A DNA stretch of 64,000 nt from an uncultured Romboutsia sp. (GTDB lineage Bacteria; Bacillota; Clostridia; Peptostreptococcales; Peptostreptococcaceae), in the NCBI GenBank assembly GCA_937880075.1, contig CALFLM010000033.1, positions 30,452-94,451 on the forward strand. Reading direction: 5' to 3'. This document shows, piece after piece, positions 19,009 through 29,000 of the stretch. The notes beneath the pieces were generated by a model. The model was not told the DNA's origin and ran no database searches. It saw only the letters and a program-made list of their open reading frames with translations. The translations under genes were made by a program, and so were the position numbers. Position 1 is the stretch's first letter; each line of letters opens with the position of its first letter.

Positions 19009-19163
19009 TGTTATCTTCCCCCTTAAGTTTGTTTTGTTAAGAACCAAAACATATTTTTTATCTAACAATGTATATCTATATAAAACTACACAAAATAAAA
19101 TGTTTTCCTTATCATTTTAATAATAAACATTTTTATTTTGCATTGATTTATAAACTAAGTAAA

Positions 19164-20354
19164 TTAAAGTTTAATACTTTCAAATAGGACTTGATTATTA
19201 GTTATATAAATGTTGCCATGTTTATTAATACTTAAATCCATGTACCTTTCAAAATCTTTTTTCTTGGTATCTATTAATTCTATGATATTACCAGGAATAG
19301 AATATATATATTCTAATATACCTTTGGTATCATTTATTACTAACTTATCTTCATATAAATACTTTTTAATTTGATTAAAGTGTTTACTTAATATCTCTTC
19401 TCCATTTTCTAGTCCAAACTTACTAGAAATCTTTTCTTCTGAGATTTTGATATTGCTATTAAATCCTTTCACCAAACTTTCTAATTCCTTCATATTTCTA
19501 CTATCAATTGTTGAGCTATAGAAATATCCACCTACTTTTAATACTCTTTTTATTTCTTTTAAAACTTTATCTAAATCTTTCATATAAAATAATATATGAT
19601 TCGCTATAACTAAATCAAAACTTTCATTTTCAAAAGGAATATAATTTGGATCAACAATTTTAAAGTCAAATATGTCTGAGTAATTACTTAGATTTTTCTT
19701 TGCACTATTTATCATGTCCTCACATACATCAGTTAAAGTTATACTTGTGTCTTTATCCAATAAATCTATATTCTTAAACCATAAGGCACCATTTCCACAT
19801 CCAATTTCTAAAACTTTATACTTTTTATCTAGCTTTATATTATTGAAAGTCCAATTATACCAACCATGTCTATTAGAACTAAATCTATCTTGTAGCTTTA
19901 CACTAGCATCTAAATTTGATGAGTCTACATATTGTTGCAATAATTCCTTTTCAGCTTCTAAGATTTTTATTATATCTGTTGTTTTATTCCAATCTAGATT
20001 TTCTTCATCTTCTATACTCTTTTCTGCTGATTCTATGGCATTTAAAACTGTCTTCATATAATTTATTTTATTTTTCATTATATTTTTTTGTAGCCTTAAA
20101 GAGTTTATCATATCTACTTTTTCAAAACTTTGAGATTCAGTATTTTTAACTTCTTCTAAGGATAATCCTAGGTACTTTAAAGCTAAAATTCTCTTTAGTT
20201 TTATAAAATCTGATTCTGTATATAGCCTGTGTCCATAGCTATTATGATAGGATGGACTTAGTATACCTTTATTATCATAGTATCTTATAGTTCTAGTGGT
20301 CACACCAGCCATCTTAGCAATTTCTCCTGTAGTATATACCCCTTGTCCCTTCAT
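19164..20354 (-). CDS. MerR-family regulator fused to a SAM-dependent methyltransferase
   Basis: A 396-residue two-domain protein. Residues 1-75 are a MerR-type winged helix (YTTGEIAKMAGVTTRTIRYYDNKG, LKRILALKYLGLSLEEV), followed by a coiled coil to about 120. Residues about 145-300 form a class I methyltransferase: motif I VLEIGCGNGALW, acidic motif LTDVCEDMI, and FDLVIANHILFYMKDLDKVLKEIKRVLKVGG. It would bind a palindromic promoter as a dimer, and the C-terminal domain may methylate or sense a small molecule. In known MerR proteins that domain is the effector-binding part. It lies just upstream of arcA in the same direction, but a 155-nt gap makes co-transcription uncertain. Methyl acceptor unknown. 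Confidence 0.85.
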   Translation of the reverse strand: MKGQGVYTTGEIAKMAGVTTRTIRYYDNKGILSPSYHNSYGHRLYTESDFIKLKRILALKYLGLSLEEVKNTESQSFEKVDMINSLRLQKNIMKNKINYMKTVLNAIESAEKSIEDEENLDWNKTTDIIKILEAEKELLQQYVDSSNLDASVKLQDRFSSNRHGWYNWTFNNIKLDKKYKVLEIGCGNGALWFKNIDLLDKDTSITLTDVCEDMINSAKKNLSNYSDIFDFKIVDPNYIPFENESFDLVIANHILFYMKDLDKVLKEIKRVLKVGGYFYSSTIDSRNMKELESLVKGFNSNIKISEEKISSKFGLENGEEILSKHFNQIKKYLYEDKLVINDTKGILEYIYSIPGNIIELIDTKKKDFERYMDLSINKHGNIYITNNQVLFESIKL

Positions 20355-20822
20355 AGTGTTTCCTCCAAATCTCTTGCTTTAATTTAATTCTATTAGGTTA
20401 CGTTACGTTATGTACAACATTTTTTTTAAAAATTTTTAATAAATTCAAAAATAAACTTTTCTACATTTTTCTCTTGTCTTTACTTTACTTTTTATAGTTT
20501 ATTGATGGCATCATATTTAATTGACATTTAAAATATACATTCTTTTATAACATTAAACATATCTAGATTTATAGGTTTGTAAAAATCTAAATGTTAACTA
20601 AAGTTTATGCTATCAATTTATTAATTTTATAAACATATTTTTATAATTAATATTTTAAATAAAAATAATAATAGTTTAAATATATAAATTATTATTATTT
20701 TTATAAAATTCCTTTTTAAATTTATAAATTATTATTTTAAAAATAAATCTATAAAAATTAAAAAGTGTATCTAAATCTGATATAAAATCAAATTCAAATA
20801 CACTTTAAATTATTAAAAACTT
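20355..20822. other. Very AT-rich intergenic stretch
   Basis: No gene is visible. The part next to 20354 carries the promoter region of the MerR-methyltransferase gene, including the palindrome-like GTTACGTTACGTTATGTAC at about 20397-20415, a possible operator. The rest is almost pure A/T plus the amidase terminator at 20762-20807. Confidence 0.5.
20762..20807 (-). terminator. Terminator of the amidase gene
   Basis: AAAGTGTAT.TAAAT.TGAT pairs with the mirror ATCA.ATT.AAATACACTTT around a short loop, just after the amidase stop. Confidence 0.65.
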
Positions 20823-21659
20823 TTATACAAAAATAGTATCTATTTCTAGTAAATTAGAACTTGGTATATATCCATATTGATTATCAAAATTAACTTTTGC
20901 CCAACCGTTATGTTCTGATATAATTTCTACCAAAGCTCCTTTAGGAATATGACCAACTTTAGAATAATCTTCTCCAGGTCCAAATTTTATATCCAAATCA
21001 GATTCTTTAACTACCTTCATTGTTCTATCTTGTATAGTATCAGCTAATGTATTTTTAAATCCTTCCCAACCTTTTTTATCATCTTCAATTAATCTTTGTG
21101 AACAAAGTTTTCCAGAAGCATCTTTATGCATTATAACTCTATCTAAAGGTATATCATATCTTTCCATAAGCTCAGCAACTAATGCTATTCCATTCTCTTT
21201 AACTTTTTCCCACCCTTTAGAATCTTTATCATCATTTACACATAACTCTATACCTATTGTTGTATAATTAGTTTTATCTCCTGAAGAATTATTTCTATCT
21301 CCAACGTGATATGCTGAATAATTATCTTGTAATACATGTATTGCTTTATCTTTATCTACAACATAATGTACTGAAACAAATCTATCATTTTTCTGAAAAT
21401 ACTTTCTATGATTATCTGCATCTGCATTATGATTTTCATTTGCCGTATCATGGATAACGATATATTTTTGGCTATTGTTTTTTAAGCTAAAATTATTTGT
21501 ATTAGTTATATAATCTTCATATAACGGTGTACCATTTTGAAGTATCATATCTCCTTCAATTTTATTTGTTGTTTTTTCAAGACTACTATCTGCAAATACA
21601 ACTCCTGAACTAAATAAAATTGTACTTGCTAGACTTGCTAATAATATACTCATCCTCAT
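20823..21659 (-). CDS. Secreted N-acetylmuramoyl-L-alanine amidase with SH3 domain
   Basis: A 278-residue peptidoglycan hydrolase. A signal peptide (MRMSILLASLASTILFSSG...VFA) is followed by an Amidase_2 (T7-lysozyme-like) domain at about 45-200. The zinc-ligand pattern is visible: VIHDTAN, SVHYVVD, HVGDRN, IGIELC and MHKDASGKLCSQRL. A C-terminal bacterial SH3 domain (about 215-278: GPGEDYSKVGHIPKGALVEII, GYIPSSNLL) should bind the wall. I start at MRMS (21659) because GGAG lies 8 nt upstream; six more codons are possible. It stands alone between two terminators. Role: wall turnover or autolysis; a phage-like or bacteriocin-like lysin is an alternative, but no phage genes are near. Confidence 0.9.
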   Translation of the reverse strand: MRMSILLASLASTILFSSGVVFADSSLEKTTNKIEGDMILQNGTPLYEDYITNTNNFSLKNNSQKYIVIHDTANENHNADADNHRKYFQKNDRFVSVHYVVDKDKAIHVLQDNYSAYHVGDRNNSSGDKTNYTTIGIELCVNDDKDSKGWEKVKENGIALVAELMERYDIPLDRVIMHKDASGKLCSQRLIEDDKKGWEGFKNTLADTIQDRTMKVVKESDLDIKFGPGEDYSKVGHIPKGALVEIISEHNGWAKVNFDNQYGYIPSSNLLEIDTIFV

Positions 21660-21852
21660 ATAATTCACTCCATACATCTTATCTTTAATTAATAATTGTC
21701 TAAAATGTATTATATTATATTTTTAGCATCTTCGTCTTTTTTCGACTTATTTTGCATTGTTTTTGATTTATCTTCTTTATCTTCATGCACAAACGTTTTA
21801 GCAATTAGTATATATACATTCTTTGCATTATTATAATTATTTATCAATTAAA

Positions 21853-21875
21853 GGGTATATCAAAATGATACTCCC
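21853..21875 (-). terminator. Terminator of the ECF transporter operon
   Basis: GGGAGTATCA / TGATATACCC stem (one bulge) on the minus strand, followed by TTTAATT. Weak but well placed after the S-component stop. Confidence 0.5.
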
Positions 21876-21892
21876 ACTACATTTGCATATAC

Positions 21893-22624
21893 TTAAGTAA
21901 TATTAACAAGACCAAACTTCAACTTTAATCTTTTTAGCTTAGCCCTCCAAGGATCATATAAGAACTTTAAAAATATTATTGTTGAAATAGAATGTGTTAA
22001 ATCAGGTATAAAACTAGATATATAAAGACTAAAAAATGAATCCCATGAAAACTCATATAAATATCCCGTAGCTGTCCATATATTCATTATCCAACCAAAT
22101 ATGAATCCTGTAAATCCACCAAATATATATAATTTAACTTTACTATTTATAATATCTTTTTTTATTAAATATCCTGATAGAAAACCTATTATGCCCCAAC
22201 TAAACATTTGCCACGGTGTCCAAGGTCCTTGTCCAAAGAATAAATTCGATGCAAGAGCTGACATTGCTCCAGTTAAAAATCCTGCCTCTGGTCCAAATAC
22301 ACTTGCAGTAATTATTATTATGGCTGAGGTCGGCTTGAAAAACGGTACTGGTGTAAATGCAACTCTACCTATAGCTGCAAGAGCTGACATAACAGCTAAT
22401 GGAATCCACTCTCGAGCTTGAGGCTTTTTCATTTCATATATCATTAAGAAAGGTAACATCGATAATATTATAAAAAGCATACTTATAAATGCATATCCTC
22501 TTTTCCCAGACAATGTATATATGGCTAAACATATAGGAAATACTAATGCTATTAATAATACCAAAACTTTAAATCTATATTTTACGAACTTATTTTGGCT
22601 TTTATTGCAATATTCTTCTTGCAT
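21893..22624 (-). CDS. ECF transporter S component (substrate-specific membrane subunit)
   Basis: A 243-residue integral membrane protein with about six helices. It is the substrate-binding S subunit of an energy-coupling-factor vitamin importer. FFGQGPWTPWQMFSWGIIGFL near residue 130 is characteristic of the S-component group that includes the cobalamin-type CbrT, and the early AAIGRVAFTPVPFFKPTSAII is also S-component-like. It overlaps the 3' end of the fused ATPase gene by 43 nt, so the pair is coupled. It is the last gene of a dedicated operon after the T component and ATPase, together with transcobalamin-like surface proteins. Corrinoid specificity is inferred from these neighbours. The substrate cannot be read from the sequence alone. 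Confidence 0.8.
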   Translation of the reverse strand: MQEEYCNKSQNKFVKYRFKVLVLLIALVFPICLAIYTLSGKRGYAFISMLFIILSMLPFLMIYEMKKPQAREWIPLAVMSALAAIGRVAFTPVPFFKPTSAIIIITASVFGPEAGFLTGAMSALASNLFFGQGPWTPWQMFSWGIIGFLSGYLIKKDIINSKVKLYIFGGFTGFIFGWIMNIWTATGYLYEFSWDSFFSLYISSFIPDLTHSISTIIFLKFLYDPWRAKLKRLKLKFGLVNIT

Positions 22625-24300
22625 AATTTAACCACATCCTCATATATAAGTGTATCTTCAAAAATATTTTTAGCTATTCTATTAGATACCGTTGTATAAA
22701 AATTATTTCCTAAGAAGAATTCTTTTGGTGTTCCTTCTGATACTATACTTCCATCAAAAAACATTGCACACCTATCTGAATATCTCGCTGAAAATTCTAT
22801 ATCATGAGACACTAAAACTATAGTTACTCCCATATATTTTAGCTTAATTAGTATTTCTCCTATTTCTTCTTTAAAATATGCATCTAAACCTTTTGTTGGC
22901 TCATCTAATAAAATGATTTTAGGATTAAGTAGCATTATTTTAGCAATACCTGCCCTTTGCAATTCCCCTCCACTTAAATCATAAGGATGCTGATTTAATA
23001 AATCCTCTATATTTAATAACTGGCTTACTCTTTTAATCTCTCTATCTATATATTCTCTATCTTTATTTTTTAATATAAGCACTTCTTCTAAGTCTTCTCT
23101 TACACTTTCAAATACAAATAAAGATTGTGGGTTTTGAGGAAGTAAGGCTAAATTGTTCTCATACAAGGTTTTATTATTATATTTTTTCATTTCAATATTA
23201 TTTATAAATATCTTACCTCTTTGAGCTTTTATTTGTCTTGCTATCAATGATAATGTTGTACTTTTACCTGTTCCATTTCCACCTAATATAGAATAAATTT
23301 CTCCTTTATATACTTTAAAAGACAAATCTCTTATTGTAGGTTCGGATGTTTTAGTATATTGAAAATAAACATCTTTTAATTGTATAGCTATTTCTCTATT
23401 TTTTTCATCTAAGTTATCTTTTTTTTCAATCTCATCTAATTTTGTTATAATTACTTCATCCATACTATTATTTAACCATTGCCTACAATCTTTCACAGTT
23501 AATGGATATTTATTTGAACCTTTAATATATTTATTTAATTGATTATAAATTTTACTTGGTGTTGGAAGAGCTTTAAACATTTTATGATTTTTATCTTTAG
23601 ATAGTATATCTACCACTTTACTATTTGTATCATTACAAAGCACTTTTCCATCTTCAAGTACAATAACTTTATCACATACAGAATATATGTCCTCCAGATT
23701 ATGCTCTGTCATTATTATAGTTGTAGATATCTCTTTATTTATTTTAACTAGTGTATCTATAAAATCTTTAGATGCTATAGGATCTAGTTGTGATGTAGGC
23801 TCATCTAATATAAGTATTTTAGGTTGCATAGCCATTATGGAAGCTAAATTTAAAAGTTGTTTTTGACCTCCGGATAAATCACTTACATTTTTTCTAAACC
23901 ATCCTTGTATACCAAAGAAACTTGCCATTTCTGCAACTCTTGTTCTTATTGTTTGAGTATCTAGTCCCATGTTTTCAAGTCCAAAAGCTAACTCATGCCA
24001 CACCTTATCTGTTACAATTTGTGCATCTGGATTTTGTAGTACATATCCTATCTCACTTGCCAGCTGTTTACTTGAATATTTACTTATTTCTTTTGAATAG
24101 TAATATATATCACCACTTCTTTCACCGTGTGGACTAAGTTCTGGCTTTAAATGTCTCAATAATGTACTTTTTCCACAACCAGACTGTCCACATATTAATA
24201 CGAAATCTCCTTCTTCTATACTAAAACTAATATTATTTAATGCTTTTTTTAATTGATTTGGATATGAAAATTTTAATCCATCCACTCTGAGTATTTCCAT
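22582..24300 (-). CDS. ECF transporter fused double ATP-binding protein (EcfA-EcfA')
   Basis: A 572-residue protein with two ABC ATPase domains in tandem. Domain 1: Walker A GQSGCGKST near 36, signature LSGGQKQ near 142, Walker B ILILDEPTS near 162. Domain 2 (from about 305): Walker A GGNGTGKST, signature LSGGELQ, Walker B IILLDEPTKG, switch His VSHD. Domain 1 ends its switch region with TEHNLED. Both sites keep the catalytic Glu, so both should hydrolyse ATP. It energises the S/T membrane components. It overlaps the T gene by 28 nt and the S gene by 43 nt, a fully coupled T-A-S operon. In group I ECF systems the two ATPases are often separate; here they are one chain. Confidence 0.93.
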   Translation of the reverse strand: MEILRVDGLKFSYPNQLKKALNNISFSIEEGDFVLICGQSGCGKSTLLRHLKPELSPHGERSGDIYYYSKEISKYSSKQLASEIGYVLQNPDAQIVTDKVWHELAFGLENMGLDTQTIRTRVAEMASFFGIQGWFRKNVSDLSGGQKQLLNLASIMAMQPKILILDEPTSQLDPIASKDFIDTLVKINKEISTTIIMTEHNLEDIYSVCDKVIVLEDGKVLCNDTNSKVVDILSKDKNHKMFKALPTPSKIYNQLNKYIKGSNKYPLTVKDCRQWLNNSMDEVIITKLDEIEKKDNLDEKNREIAIQLKDVYFQYTKTSEPTIRDLSFKVYKGEIYSILGGNGTGKSTTLSLIARQIKAQRGKIFINNIEMKKYNNKTLYENNLALLPQNPQSLFVFESVREDLEEVLILKNKDREYIDREIKRVSQLLNIEDLLNQHPYDLSGGELQRAGIAKIMLLNPKIILLDEPTKGLDAYFKEEIGEILIKLKYMGVTIVLVSHDIEFSARYSDRCAMFFDGSIVSEGTPKEFFLGNNFYTTVSNRIAKNIFEDTLIYEDVVKLCKKNIAIKAKISS

Positions 24301-25157
24301 TTATATGCCTCCATTAATTCTAAAAAAGATGGTAACATTGTTATTAATAAAAATGATATATATATTAATATGTATAATCCATCAAATTTTATTTTTTCTA
24401 TAGTAGGATAAAATAGTAAATCTCCATAACCATTTATGTATCCCATAAATAAAAATAATCCTAAAGTACATATGATTCCAAGCATAATCATATCTCTTTG
24501 TATAAATCTATATATAGAAAAGTTTGTTCTCCCCTTTATTCCGTAACCTCTTGCCTTCATTGAGTCTGCACTTTGGACTGCATCCTCTAAAGCCCAAGTT
24601 ACTAATATGGATAGTATTCTCATGCTACTTTTTATTTTCATCTTAACACTTCCTTCACTATAATCAAGACCTACAGTTTTTTGACTATTTGCAATTATTT
24701 TAGTCTGCTCTATTAACTTTGGTATAAGCCTTAATGTCATACTTAACATCAAAGCTATAGATGGAAGTGTTTTTCCAAATATATATAAAAATTTATCCGA
24801 AGTTATTATTTCATTATAGCAACTAAACCATAAAACTACAGATGCCATCATAAGACCTGAATTAAATCCATAGCATATGGATTCTAAAGTAACTGGATTT
24901 TGCCTAAAATAAAATAATACTGTAACTCCTCTATTTACAAATATTGCATTTACAACTGTTACACATAAAACCATCATTATTGTAAACTTTAAAGTTTGTT
25001 TAGTTCTTTCTTTATTCAATATGGCTGAATATAATATTGCACTTATAAGTGATATTAATACAAGTACTGGATGCATATAAAGCATAGACATACCTATTAC
25101 TATTAAAAAGTATAAAAAACTTACTATAGGATGATAAGTTCCTAATACCCTTTCCAT
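24273..25157 (-). CDS. ECF transporter T component (EcfT-like)
   Basis: A 294-residue membrane protein with about six helices. The cytoplasmic coupling motifs of EcfT are visible: ALEDAVQSADSMKARGYG near residue 190 (the A-R-G signature that docks into the ATPases), followed by GRTNFSIYRF. The N-terminus MERVLGTYHPIVSFLYFLIVIG matches the typical HP start of the family. It begins one base after the upstream DUF4430 gene's stop and overlaps the ATPase gene. It transduces ATPase motion to the S component. Confidence 0.9.
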   Translation of the reverse strand: MERVLGTYHPIVSFLYFLIVIGMSMLYMHPVLVLISLISAILYSAILNKERTKQTLKFTIMMVLCVTVVNAIFVNRGVTVLFYFRQNPVTLESICYGFNSGLMMASVVLWFSCYNEIITSDKFLYIFGKTLPSIALMLSMTLRLIPKLIEQTKIIANSQKTVGLDYSEGSVKMKIKSSMRILSILVTWALEDAVQSADSMKARGYGIKGRTNFSIYRFIQRDMIMLGIICTLGLFLFMGYINGYGDLLFYPTIEKIKFDGLYILIYISFLLITMLPSFLELMEAYKWKYSEWMD

Positions 25158-25158
25158 A

Positions 25159-25944
25159 CTAATTTCTTTTAGCTCCTAAATCTTCTCCTAAGTTACATGT
25201 ATAGTTAAAGTTTATAACATCAGAAGACTTAACTTTATATGCACCTACTCCATAATTAGGATACACACCATTTACATTGTACATCCATCCACTATTAGCT
25301 CCACCATCAAATTCATATAAATTATTAATTCCTTCTATATATATACTTGATCCTGAACCTGAATACTCCATATGTATGCCTTTTTTACGAGTTGCTTTAA
25401 CTAATATATCAAATACTGTATCTCCATCATTAAATTCAACTTCCATAGTAGGTAATATTATTCCACTTGATGGTAGATGTGAAAATTCTGGTTTTTCATT
25501 TATTCCATTATTTATAGCTGTTTTACAACTTATAGCTATTGTAACTGTTTGATTTTTTGGTTGTTGTGATGTTGTTGTTTCAGATTGTTTACTTGGTTCT
25601 GATATTTCACTATTACTTGGTTTTGTTAATTGACTACTATTTGCATCTGATTTGCTTGATTCCTTATCAGTATCTTCATTTTTTTCACTTGATTTAACTT
25701 CACTTTCTTTCTTTTCTTTATTATTTTTTTCAGTTTCAGCATTATCTACTTCTACTTCTACTTCTGTTTCTTTTTCTTCTTTATTTACTTTATCATTAGC
25801 TTTAATTGATTGGCTACTAACTACTGTATCATTGTTGTTTTTTTCATCAGTATTAGTTTTTTTAAAAATACTATCAAATCCTAGCGCTAGTGATACTATT
25901 ACAATAGCAACTACTGCTACTATACTTATTTTTTTCTTATCCAT
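25159..25944 (-). CDS. Membrane-anchored DUF4430 (transcobalamin beta-domain-like) protein
   Basis: A 261-residue protein. An N-terminal membrane helix (KKISIVAVVAIVIVSLALGF) without a lipobox suggests an uncleaved anchor or signal. A Glu/Lys/Ser/Thr-rich spacer of about 110 residues follows (repeated EVEVEVD, KSSEKNEDTDKESSKSD). The C-terminal DUF4430 domain (about 165-261) shows VEVEFNDGDTVFDIL, GINNLYEFDGGANSGWMYNVNG and GVGAYKVKSSDVINFNYT. DUF4430 is the fold of the C-terminal domain of vertebrate transcobalamin and intrinsic factor. It lies one base ahead of ecfT, so it is part of the transporter operon. A tethered ligand-binding protein that passes substrate to the S component is the natural reading; this is inference. 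Confidence 0.88.
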   Translation of the reverse strand: MDKKKISIVAVVAIVIVSLALGFDSIFKKTNTDEKNNNDTVVSSQSIKANDKVNKEEKETEVEVEVDNAETEKNNKEKKESEVKSSEKNEDTDKESSKSDANSSQLTKPSNSEISEPSKQSETTTSQQPKNQTVTIAISCKTAINNGINEKPEFSHLPSSGIILPTMEVEFNDGDTVFDILVKATRKKGIHMEYSGSGSSIYIEGINNLYEFDGGANSGWMYNVNGVYPNYGVGAYKVKSSDVINFNYTCNLGEDLGAKRN

Positions 25945-25966
25945 AACTTTTCCTTTCTTAAATAAT

Positions 25967-26005
25967 ATAAAACTATGCTGCTATTTATTAGCAGCATAGT
26001 TTTAT
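25967..26005 (-). terminator. Strong hairpin between the surface protein and the DUF4430-ECF operon
   Basis: A perfect 16-bp stem, ATAAAACTATGCTGCT with AGCAGCATAGTTTTAT, and a 7-nt loop. On the minus strand it runs into TTTTATATTATTT. It sits directly after the stop of the 1968-residue gene and only about 20 nt before the DUF4430 gene, leaving little room for a separate promoter. Partial read-through is likely. Confidence 0.8.
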
Positions 26006-26007
26006 AT

Positions 26008-29000
26008 TTAATCTAATTTTCTTCTGTTGAGTACTACTATTGCTACCATAGCTAAAGTTGCACTTATTATAAATGGTAGTATAGATTTATCTAATGTTTC
26101 AGGACTATTATTTTCAGTTTTATCTGCATTTTCATTATTTCCTTGATTTTTATCATTATCTTGGTTCTCGTTACTTCCTGAATTTCCACCATTATCTTTG
26201 TCTTCACCAGTTTCTGGATTACGTAAATCAACATCACTCATATCATATAAACTTGTTTTTCCATTTGAAGCTCTTTCTATTGATACTAATGCAAGCAATA
26301 CCTGCTCTGTAGCAATATCATTAGCTTCAACTTGAGATAATAAATGCTTAAATCCACCATTTTCTAATTTAAATCTCATTATTGCATCTATTATACTATT
26401 TCCATCTTTTATAAATCTTGAATCATTTATGTCTATTCCTAATGTAGTTAAAGCTATTAATACTTGTGCACTACTTTCTGATGTTTCACCTTCACTTGTT
26501 CCAAATCCTCCAGTTGATAACTGTGCTTTTGAAAGGAAATTAATCGCTTTATCTAAAGCAGATTTTACTCTTGGTTGATTTTTATACTTAGCTAATGCTT
26601 GTATTGCCATAGCTGTTATATCTACATCACCAGTAGTTCCACTTAAATTAAATCCACCATCCGTTAACTGTTTGCTTAATATTCCATTTATAAGCATTTC
26701 TCTTGAATTTTCATTACCTTTTATTTCAAATTCATTACTATCTAATGCTATAAGAGCAAATATTAGTCCGTTTATTCCTTGTTTAGATACATTGTCATAA
26801 TTATACAATTTTTCTACTAAGTTATATCCGCCCACATAAGTTGGATCATATCCTAATGCTGTAAGAGTTATTATTGCTCTTGAATATTCAGTGTATTTTG
26901 TTCTATGAAGTACACCATTTTTTTCTTTTAGTTTATTTACTAAGTTTTTGTAGTAAGTTTTGTATAAATCACTTGGTACATTTGTATTACCTTTTGCTAA
27001 TGCAAATATTTTCCATTCATCTCCATAGCCTGGATTTTTTAAATTACTTAAAATCCAATTTTCTGTATTTGATTTAACTTTTGATACATCAACTTTATTT
27101 ACTATTTCAGTTACTGTTACTGTTATAGTTTTTATAGTTTTTAATCCTTTTGTATCACTTACTTCATATATTACTTCATAGTTTCCTGCTTTATTTGTAT
27201 TTACTGTATTTTTTATTACCTTTATTTTTGATGTTAAATCTTTACCTTCCTTGTCAGTTGCAGTTACATTTTTCATTGGGTCAAAAGTATCTCCAACTTT
27301 TATTTCTATATCTTTTGCATTTATTACTGGTGCTTTATTTTCTATTGGAGGCAGTGGATGTTCTGAATCATATTTATTTTTAAATTCATCAAATTTTTCA
27401 TAGCTATTTGTTATATCTTTTCCTAAATTAAGTGTATAATGCCATATAAGCTCATCATCAGGACTTAGTTTATATGAACCTGCACTTACTTCTGGAGTAA
27501 CTCTATTTACTGAGTATATCCATCCACTTTGTGGACCTTTATCCATTTCACCTAGTCCATTTATTGATGAAACATATAAATTATCATTTTTACCACTTGC
27601 TATTACTTTATCTCCAAATAACCTCTTAAGTACAGTATAAGCAGTGTCATTTTCTTTATATTCAACTTCTAAACTTTCATAAATAGCTTCTTTATCTGTA
27701 TATACTCCAATTTTTATAAATTGTTCTTGTGAGTCTTGATTTTTTTCTTTTACTGTTACTTTTATCTCTTTTATAGCTTCATTATTATTTTTGTCTACAA
27801 CTTTATATACAACCTTATATACACCTGCATTTGATGTATCTACAGTATTTTCAACTATTTCTAGTTTTTCAGTTATATCTCTACCTTCTTTATCATATGC
27901 AGTTACATTTTTTCTTTCGTCAAATGTATCTCCAACATATAGTTCTACATCACTTGCAGTTATAACTGGAGGTTTATTAGATTCTTCTGGTTTACTACCA
28001 TCGCCATCATTCTCTAGTTTATCTGTAAGATCCCAATAAGGTTTTTCTCCATTTACATATCCTTTATATGAACTTAATCCTTGAAGTGCTTGCATAGTAG
28101 TCATTTCTATCGGTTTTTTATCACCAGGATTACGAGTAAACCCACCTGTTTCTTGGTCAAAATAATCCATAAGACGTGTTATTATATTTCTATAACGTGT
28201 CCCAAATCCTTCATCTTGAGAAAGTGGATCAATTTCTAGTATTGAAAGTGCCAGTAATACCTGCGCCGAACTTTCTGGTGTTCCAAAATCATACTTGCTA
28301 GACATCTCAGCTTTTAAATATCTTAAAGCCTTCTCTACTGACGCATTTACTTCTTCATTATAATCTTTATATTTGGCAAGAGCTTGCAATACCATAGCAG
28401 TTATATCAACACTTGTAGTTTTATTATCAATTAGACCAAAACCACCTGTTTGTGGATTTTGAAATTTAAGTAGTTCAGATATCATTTCTTCTCTGGTCCA
28501 TAATGCTGTATCTGGAATAGTAGTATTTTTTGCATCTAGTGCAAGAAGCGCATAGGCAAGTTCATTAGAACCATTCTTTAGATTTTTACTATTATAAATC
28601 ATCTCAGCTAAATTTACACCTTCAATATTTGTAATATCTTTTCCAAGTATTGAAAGAGATAGTGCTACACGCTCTATATCTGTAGGTTTTTTTGCATCAG
28701 ACCAAGTTTTTACTTCTTTAACAACACTGTTATAGTATGCATCTAATTTATCTTTCTCTATAGTTTCTCCTGCATGAAGTAAACTGTATATTAACCATTC
28801 ATCACCATAAGAGTATCCATCTTTATAATTTTTATTAATAAATTCTATTGCTCCTTCTACTCCCTGAGTAACTAATTTATTGATATCTACAGGTTCTACA
28901 TCTCCTGGTTTAACTGTGATTGTAATTTTAACAGGTTCTACATTATTTGTATTATCAGCTGGAGTACCTATTGCAGTAACTGTTCCTTCTGAAAGAGCTG

